Assembly: GCA_030522415.1 (NCBI GenBank)
Contig: CM060105.1
Coordinates: 11,698,206 to 11,762,205, forward strand
Length of the DNA: 64,000 nucleotides
Origin: Channallabes apus
Taxonomy: Eukaryota > Chordata > Actinopteri > Siluriformes > Clariidae
Reading direction: 5' to 3'
Each line of letters begins with the position of its first letter. Positions within the stretch are counted from its first letter, which is position 1. Positions 58,055 to 64,000 of the stretch are shown one piece after another. The position numbers and the translations under genes are program-made. The notes beneath the pieces were generated by a model. It was not told where the DNA came from. It worked only from the letters and a program-made list of their open reading frames with translations, and did not search any database.

Positions 58055-58477
58055 CTAAAAAGCAATGTTGAAATAACATACATTAGGCTTGGAATCAAAT
58101 GAACCTGACATATTTTTTCTCAACTGTAATTTAAATTATTTAATATCTTCATTATTTTACATTAAGTGAGCACAATATGTGCATTAACTACATAAACACG
58201 ATTTGTGTTATCTGAACATTTCTGCCGTATGAGTAGTGTAACAATTGAAAGTGTATTAATAAAGCACGACATAAATAAAAGAGACTTGTATTAAATTCAG
58301 ATAATATATTTTTTTCAAACATAATAATATGTATGAGAACAAACATTACATTATGGTGATGCGTGGTTTATGTCATTGACAGTTCTCTGCTTCCTGTTTA
58401 ATCATTGCACAATTTATATTAAATGACAAGTTCTTAACAGATCTGGGAAATAAGGCACAATATATATATTTTTTTAC

Positions 58478-58652
58478 CTTTGTACAAACTCCAGGGTCCT
58501 TGAATCTTCCTCTTGGTACTGTAGATTAAAGACGTAGTAAGTGGAAAAAACAGCAGCTAGCCCTGTGATGAAGCTTTGGTCGACACCTTCACAGATTACA
58601 TGATTTTCGATGGTGATCATCCATCCTCCAATTGTGGCCTCATCACCGGCAC
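58478..58652 (-). pseudogene. Internal exon of the same protein
   Basis: It is bounded by a TTTATCAG acceptor and GGTAAAAA donor and reads IENHVICEGVDQSFITGLAA and YYVFNLQYQEEDSRTLEFVQ. The splice phase joins it to the terminal exon. The exons that should connect it to the zinc-finger part are absent. Confidence 0.55.
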
Positions 58653-58757
58653 CTGATAAAGACAACAAATTATAATTAAAACAGTGTCCAATATGGTCAT
58701 CAGTACTTTATTCATTCATTGTAAAGTAAGTAACCCATTTCGGCAGATTAGTACTTT

Positions 58758-59322
58758 TCATGACCTGGGATGGCTAAAACAATATTGATGAGGTAGACTG
58801 ATAGGAGAACCTTGCTTATCTGACACACAACTTGTATTATTCCCATCACTAGTACTGGCTGGATTTGCAACAGAGTCAAGTAAACTTTCATTAGAACAGT
58901 GTTTATGCTTTCTGGAGACATGTGATTTGAATGTAGACTTGACTGTAAATTTTTGGTTACACCTTCTGAATGGGCATGTAACAGTCTTACCTTCGGTAAT
59001 GTGCTGTTTCAGGTGTAAGATTAGGCCCCGGATATCCTCACACTTCGAGCTGCAAAAGTCAACGTGACACGTTAAATCATCTGTTTTATCCAGTTTAGTC
59101 TTATTTTTTCCAAATTTGACCATATGTGTGACACTTGAACGGTGAAAACTTTGAAAAAACTCTTGTGCACAGAGGAAAACCGCACTTAAATGTTGCATTA
59201 GGCAAAAAACTATGCATCCGCATGTGCCTCACATGTGTAAAGGAATTGCTGCAGGTTTTATTGCAAATATTGCAAATGAACATTCTCCTGCAGTCAGCAA
59301 ATATCAATGGCAAAATAACCAT
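58758..59322 (-). pseudogene. C2H2 zinc-finger exon (frameshifted)
   Basis: Minus-strand frames 59101-59322 and 58758-59198 overlap around a frameshift near 59140. Fingers seen: MFICNICNKTCSNSFTHVRH with MRMH, then CGFPLC...FKCH, CHVDFCSSKCEDIRGLILHL, and CPFRRCNQKFTVKSTFKSHV with SRKH. A splice acceptor (TGACTGCAG) just before MFICN suggests an internal exon. It is the N-terminal region of the same transposon-borne gene; non-functional here. Confidence 0.65.
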
Positions 59323-59899
59323 GCTAGTTTAACACAAGCCCTCTTTGAGCTAAAAATAAACTACGTTGACTGGCAATGCAAACGTAGTTACTACATTGCT
59401 AAGTTCTGTACATAATACTCACAAACATCGATTTTATTAGCAAATAATATAATAAAGGCTAGTACAGTGTAACAACGAAAATGATAAAATTGCATGTGCA
59501 AAACACCGTGTGGGAAAGCTGTTTATCTCGACCAGTTCAGCTTCTGTCGATAAGTTTGTAGTCGGGACAAACCTCAAAATTGTGACGTTCTAAAACTCTT
59601 CCTCCTTCGTTCTTCAACATTTACGTACACCAGGTGTAAAGATGAGGCTAGATTTGATGATCTTGCTCAGATTAAACCTGCAGGAATCTCTTCTAAGGAG
59701 TTGTGAGCGTCAGCAACAGCATTGGACACGTGACTAGACTTAAAAAATACTGTTCTTTACCATAGAATTAAACAGTAGTTTGCGATTAAAACTTTTTTCC
59801 TAAAAGGGTTTACATTCATAGTATTCAACTGTATTTATGAATAACGGTGCCTTACTGTTGGAAAATCACCGTTTTTTTACAGATATTTTTTACAGTGTA

Positions 59900-60780
59900 G
59901 AGGAAAGATACACGGCGGAGACAGAAAAATCCGTAATCAGGTAATCGTCTCCCCAGCTGGGTCTTAGTGCTTGTCTCTTACTGGTATAATCAACATCTGT
60001 GCACACGTGTACTGTTTACTATAACACTTTGACCACGTGTGTGTGTCGTAAAACATATTTTAGTGTCGTAAAACAACATTTATTTCAGACCGATCGGCGG
60101 CTGACTTGAAGTAGTGCATGCCGGTTAGAAATTTTGTCCGACTTGAACCGGCGCCGATGCCACGTGACGTTCACGTGTGGCATCAAAGTAACGCGAGAGC
60201 GTTTCGAGAACAGCCGGCTTGCTCAGCCAGCGCAACATTTCAGGAGCGACTGCACCAGGCTGTGACGACGTCACAGCTTCTCATGATTGGCCACATTCAC
60301 CACATGACGATGATCACGAGTGTTTCCTGCTTCAATCCATATAATTGCATAACAAATCAATTTGCATGACATTTCGTAAATAGTTCACGATCTTTTGACT
60401 GCAGTACATTTTTTCCCCTTAAATTCTTTATATTGGAGTTGTGCATAAGTTTATTATTGTACTTTTTTCATACAGACCACTTATAGTATTCAGCTGCATA
60501 TTTAAGTAATATTTTTATGGAATAACTAAAATGTTACAGACATTTAATGTAATGTGGCCAACATTGATTGATGCTGAAATCTGTAGTTGCTGCTCCACTT
60601 GCATGTGCTGCATTGTGCTAGTGTGCATTGTCAATTGAAAAATACAACATTCAGATCACTTTTATACACTGGTATAAATTATAAGAAAGACAAATACATT
60701 GTGCTTGTGCATCTATGGTTTTTCTCGGTGGTTTGTCTAACTGAAGGTAAGAGTTAAATGTAAAATAATATACCCAGTGG
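59900..60780. other. No recognised gene; CRE/E-box-rich palindrome near 60155-60290
   Basis: At 60156-60184 GATGCCAC and GTGGCATC form a stem around GTGACGTTCAC. CACGTG occurs at 60161, GACGACGTCAC at 60264-60275 and ATTGGCC at 60285-60291. This is promoter-like, but no transcript could be assigned. The 82-codon frame at 60118 has no domain. Confidence 0.4.
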
Positions 60781-60784
60781 GCAC

Positions 60785-60914
60785 AAACTCGTGGAATCCA
60801 CGAAAACAAATGCGTCTTTTCACCACGTGGAATTCGACTTGCCTTTTACGCCTAAATTACCCGTCTTCTCCACGTGGTGAAAACATGTATTCTTTACGTG
60901 GATTCCACGAGTTT
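60785..60914. repeat. 130-bp imperfect palindrome
   Basis: The left arm (AAACTCGTGGAATCCACG, then TTTTCACCACGTGG) pairs with the right arm (60870-60914). It follows CCCAGTGGGCAC at 60774-60785. It is probably the hairpin end of a DNA transposon or a MITE. Confidence 0.75.
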
Positions 60915-61214
60915 GGATGTTGGCCCATGGAAAATACGTGTTGTGTTCAATGTAAATTCCGCAAAGTTCAAAATGCCTACAACATCCTGTGTACAGCAGT
61001 CACAAATCAAATAAATGTTGTAATAACTGTAATAATTTATTCATGTTTAAAAACAAACAATACAAAATACACATAAAAACTTGGTGTAGTGCATAATACT
61101 GACATAACAAAAGTGTGAATACTAAAAGACTAATTAAACAAATAAAACATCTAAGATGTCTCAAACAACAAAAGAAACAAAATGACAATAACATTTACAC
61201 TTATTAACACTTAA

Positions 61215-61548
61215 TTACACTGTACCCAGCCTTTCTTTCCTCTTAGGTGCATTTCGTAACCGATTGGCAATGGAGCTGAGTACAAAGGCTTCTGTAACAT
61301 CATGCGCCTTTACTACACTGTCTGTCAAAGGACAAAAATGTTTAGTATAATTCAGATGCATAGGCTTCAATTCATCAATACAATCATTGTGTTAATATAT
61401 AAAAAATAAAAAAAAGACACGACCACATAAGGCACTGTTCAATTACTTACCAGTTATTAATTTGCACAGCGCTGTCTTTTCAAATGATGTTTTATCCCCT
61501 CGTGATCCCTTCATGTTTAGTTGACACATAAGTGAATTGGTAAGGAAT
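61215..61548 (-). pseudogene. Two 3' exons of a DUF4806-like protein
   Basis: Exons 61548-61451 and 61321-61215 have matching phase and good splice sites. The first reads FLTNSLMCQLNMKGSRGDKT then FEKTALCKLIT. The second reads AHDVTEAFVLSSIANRLRNA and stops at 61217-61215. The FLTN-to-CKLI pattern is typical of DUF4806, found in multi-copy, transposon-associated genes of fish and cnidarians. Upstream exons are absent; Gypsy-2 starts 240 bp away. Confidence 0.55.
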
Positions 61549-61790
61549 CTGGAAGAAAACAAATTTATCTATTTATCTTCAAAGAACTTTTCACATGATC
61601 AACAAAATGCAAATAAGATCTATCTGGTATTCAGACAAGGATCTAAGGCAAGTATTGAATCAATTAATGTCTGACACTTGTTGTAGATACAATAGGAGTG
61701 TGATTTACTCATACTTTAAGCAGACATTTTAATGAAGGATACAAGATAATATTGGAATCACATCAGAATCGACCGATAATTGCTTATTTT

Positions 61791-62196
61791 TGTCATGCAC
61801 ACTCAGCCGCGACCGGCACTAGGACCCGGAAATAAGACGGTCGCGAACCTGAAAGCATAAAGGTAAACAAGATGGCGCCGCACATCGCTCTGTCATTGAG
61901 TTATGCCCAGATCCTTTCGGAATAGTTCCCGTATCTGTGAGTACTCACTTTCTTGGCTATCTTTTCAGACTGAGTGTGTGTTTATAGGACTAGGGTTAGA
62001 TTGTGTCTTTCCTTTGCTCATTGAGTGTGAGAGTCCTTATAACAAAGCGCGTGATTATCCTGCCCGCTCGTGTTTATCCGCGTTTGGGTTTACCATACAC
62101 GCTACAGGGCTAACTGCTAAAGCTATCTGCTCATCCCGGTTTGTTCGTGACAGATAGCACGATCATTATTCTAGTCATCCCGGTTAGTTCGTGACA
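61791..62196 (+). repeat. Gypsy-2 5' LTR
   Basis: The LTR runs TGTCATGCAC to TTCGTGACA, 406 bp. CATAAAG near 61856 acts as a TATA box. GCTCTGTCATT (61887-61897), about 30 nt downstream, is the likely RNA start and is complementary to the sequence just inside the LTR (62198-62208). A short direct duplication of CATCCCGGTTNGTTCGTGACAG occurs near the 3' end. Confidence 0.85.
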
Positions 62197-62198
62197 GA

Positions 62199-63215
62199 AT
62201 GACAGAGCCACGAGCAGTAAACCCAGCGGATTACGCCCGCCTCCGCGATGTGGTTGACCAGCATGCTTTGCTCATCAATACGCTAATCGCGGAGCTCGGT
62301 TCTCTGCGCCGCAGTGTCCAAGACATCGCGGCCTTGCGCCGCGAGGTCGCGGAGCTTAGGCAGGAGAACGCGAGCCTCCGGGAGGCGGTTGGTGGGCTGG
62401 CTAGCTGCCGCACCCCCCCCCCCCCTTCTGACGTTTTTTTAGCTCTTCCAGATAAATGGGATGGCACGGATGGGAAATGCAGTGTGTTTTTAACATCGCT
62501 GGAACTGGTGTTTGAGTTCAATCCCACCAAGTACTCCACCGACCGGCTGCGCATTGCACTCCTCATCTCGTTGCTATCAGGGCAGGCAGCAGAGTGGGCC
62601 ACGGCAGTCCTGCGCGCAGACACAGACACCGCGCACTCCTACAATGAATTCACCCACCAGCTCAAGTTAACCTTTGAACATCCTGCGGGCGAGGTGGAGA
62701 CCGACACAAAGCTCTACCACCTGCGGCAGGGAGGACTGTCCGTGAGTAAATACACCGCCGAGTTCCGGACACTCGCCATCCAGACCTCCTGGGGAGACGC
62801 AGCCCTCCGGACGTCCTACTTCGAGGGGCTGGCTAATCGAATCAAAGACGAGCTAGCCGGACGAGATCTCCCAGCCACACTGGAGGGGCTAATCCAGCTA
62901 GCCCTCCGGATCGACCAGCGCCTCCTATCCCGTCCGAGGCCAGCACCTCGAACCCTGCCGCCATCACCCACGTACGCTTACATTGCACCAAGACCACCAA
63001 CCACCGTCACCACCGCTCTCCCTGGACGTGTCGGATCTCCACTCCCTGCCGTGGTTGACACCGGAGCCGGGGAACCCATGCAGCTAGGGCGCGCCTCCCT
63101 GACCGTGGCGGAACGCAAGAGACGTTACCGCGAGGGACTGTGCGCTTACTGCGGATCAGCCGCGCACCATCGAGCGACCTGCCCGTCCCGTCCGGGAAAC
63201 GCCCAAACCCGGTGA
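62199..63215 (+). CDS. gag: Gypsy-2 gag polyprotein
   Basis: This is 338 residues, starting MTEPRAVNPADYARLRDVVD three bases after the LTR; the ATG overlaps the presumed priming site. Residues about 20-65 form a heptad-like coiled coil (SLRRSVQDIAALRREVAELR). The capsid region starts near FLALPDKWDGTDGK and includes LYHLRQGGLSVSKYTAEFR. A single zinc knuckle, CAYCGSAAHHRATC, lies near the C-terminus. No stop or frameshift is seen. It packages element RNA into particles. Confidence 0.92.
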   Translation: MTEPRAVNPADYARLRDVVDQHALLINTLIAELGSLRRSVQDIAALRREVAELRQENASLREAVGGLASCRTPPPPSDVFLALPDKWDGTDGKCSVFLTSLELVFEFNPTKYSTDRLRIALLISLLSGQAAEWATAVLRADTDTAHSYNEFTHQLKLTFEHPAGEVETDTKLYHLRQGGLSVSKYTAEFRTLAIQTSWGDAALRTSYFEGLANRIKDELAGRDLPATLEGLIQLALRIDQRLLSRPRPAPRTLPPSPTYAYIAPRPPTTVTTALPGRVGSPLPAVVDTGAGEPMQLGRASLTVAERKRRYREGLCAYCGSAAHHRATCPSRPGNAQTR

Positions 63216-64000
63216 GAGAGAGGAGAGACTCCCCGGGTATCATCCATCTCTCCGCGACCACCGACAACGCTGAGACTCGACTCACGGTCCAGGTAACCCT
63301 CCATCTTGGCCACAAACGGGTCAGAAGTGCCGCGTTCATCGATTCTGGTGCCGCGGGTAACTTCATTGACTCAACGTATGCCAGAGGATTGGGGGTAAAG
63401 ATAGAGGCGTTATCCCAGCCAGTGAAAATCACCTCAGTCGACGGGCGGCCCCTCTCATCCAGCCCCATCACCCAGCAGACTTCACCCATCACTCTCATCC
63501 TCGGCCAACATCAGGAGTCTATCCAATTTCACCTTACACCCATCTCCTCTCCACCCATCATCCTCGGCTACCCCTGGCTCTTACAGCACGACCCACTCAT
63601 ATCCTGGTCTCAGAACCGAATCCTTCAATGGGGGCCGACCTGCACCGACTTATGCCTACAGGCCCAGGCTGGGACGTGTTCCAGGGAGTCCGAGGCCCCC
63701 AACGTCGACATCCACGCCCTCCCACCACCATATCGAGACCTGGCTGAGGTGTTTTGCAAACGCCGGGCCAGCCATCTACCACCTCACCGACCTTACGACC
63801 TAGCCATCGAACTCCAGCCAGGCTCCAGCCCCCCCCGCGGCCACCTCTACTCTCTTTCTACCAGCGAGACCCAGGCTATGGAGGAGTATGTCGCCAGCGC
63901 CCTGCGAAATGGCACCATCAGACCCTCCTCCTCGCCGGCTGCCGCGGGGTTCTTCTTTGTAAAGAAAAAAGGGGGCGAACTTTGTCCGTGTGTCGACTAT
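63200..64000 (+). CDS. pol: Gypsy-2 pol (protease and start of RT; truncated by window end)
   Basis: Pol lies in the -1 frame relative to gag and is open from inside gag, so expression by -1 frameshifting is expected. The retropepsin active site is AFIDSGAAGNFIDSTYA, with PIILGYPWL further on. The RT N-terminal part follows (HRPYDLAIELQPGSSPPRG, TQAMEEYVASAL, AAGFFFVKKKGGELCPCVDY). No interruption was seen up to base 64000. Confidence 0.88.

Larger units (their letters stand above)
57237..59897 (-). mobile_element. 2.66-kb CACTG-ended element carrying exon fragments
   Basis: CACTGTAAAAAAAAATCCTG at the left and TTTTTTACAGTG at the right are flanked by TA (57235-57236 and 59898-59899). It carries, on the minus strand, a C2H2 zinc-finger part and two downstream exons of one protein type, with no transposase core. 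The ends match the MITE at 33072-33336. Confidence 0.8.
61791..64000 (+). mobile_element. Gypsy-2: Ty3/gypsy retrotransposon (5' part, continues beyond the window)
   Basis: A full 5' LTR, an intact gag frame and an open pol frame run to the last base. The family is distinct from Gypsy-1 and is also represented by the solo LTR at 9713-10043. The good state of the frames suggests a young copy. Confidence 0.92.

Noticed and set aside
60118..60369. 83-codon frame near the palindrome
   Set aside because: No domain, short, and overlapping promoter-like palindromic sequence.
1..64000. CRISPR array, phage or bacterial genes
   Set aside because: No regularly spaced repeats or bacterial gene organisation; the spliced genes, LTR elements and NLR gene indicate a vertebrate genome.

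Overview
The window is repeat-dense teleost fish genomic DNA. The fish assignment rests on four things: a fish-type NLR (NLR-C/NLRC3-like) immune receptor gene with a FISNA-NACHT exon and 174-nt leucine-rich-repeat exons, abundant Tc1-like transposons, a BEL/Pao element, and chromodomain Ty3/gypsy elements. I could not resolve the species. No CRISPR arrays, operons or other prokaryotic features are present. Short names used below: Gypsy-1 (82-5354), Gypsy-2 (61791 onward), BEL (13288-46416), H (16918-42691), LTR-N (20895-40817), A (22984-28421) and B (28912-38540).

Left part (1-13287). Gypsy-1 is a minus-strand chromovirus-type element built as LTR / interior / LTR / interior fragment / partial LTR, and one 5-bp duplication (CTGTA) bounds the whole array. 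It is followed by a decayed Tc1 transposon (5803-7407) sitting in an older mariner relic. Two inverted arms (5404-5649 and 8982-9180) flank that pair. A 1.07-kb hAT-type element (9518-10585) carries a solo LTR of the Gypsy-2 family. About 2.7 kb without recognised genes follows.

Centre (13288-46416). This is a six-deep nest. A BEL/Pao retrotransposon is split inside its reverse transcriptase by H, a TA-flanked DNA element with 26-bp inverted ends. H contains a solo LTR (TSD GTTAA) and a three-LTR array of the non-autonomous LTR-N (TSD CATGA). The middle LTR of that array has been hit twice, in opposite orientations, by TA-flanked elements A (5.4 kb) and B (9.6 kb). B also contains a 265-bp MITE. 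B looks like the autonomous relative of A. It has a six-exon Tc1/mariner-superfamily transposase gene transcribed leftward and, divergently, a 142-codon ORF with a BEN-like domain. Two ~700-bp inverted arms bracket these genes, and each arm supplies a polyadenylation signal to one gene. tRNA-like cassettes lie about 480-500 bp from both termini of A and of B.

Right part (46417-64000). A minus-strand NLR gene (51212-46740) has four phase-consistent exons and no visible B30.2 exon, and the BEL 3' LTR follows its last visible LRR exon. A second Tc1-like element (51701-53718), itself carrying a retroposon, lies upstream. Further right are mariner fragments and a 2.66-kb CACTG-ended element with C2H2 zinc-finger and C-terminal exon fragments. 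Next come a 130-bp palindrome and two exons of a DUF4806-like protein. The window ends in Gypsy-2, which has a complete 5' LTR, an intact gag and the start of pol.

A recurring theme is that all three Ty3/gypsy-like families have a 9-13 nt match between the sequence just inside the 5' LTR and a site about 30 nt downstream of the LTR TATA box. This is the arrangement expected for Tf1/sushi-style self-priming of reverse transcription.
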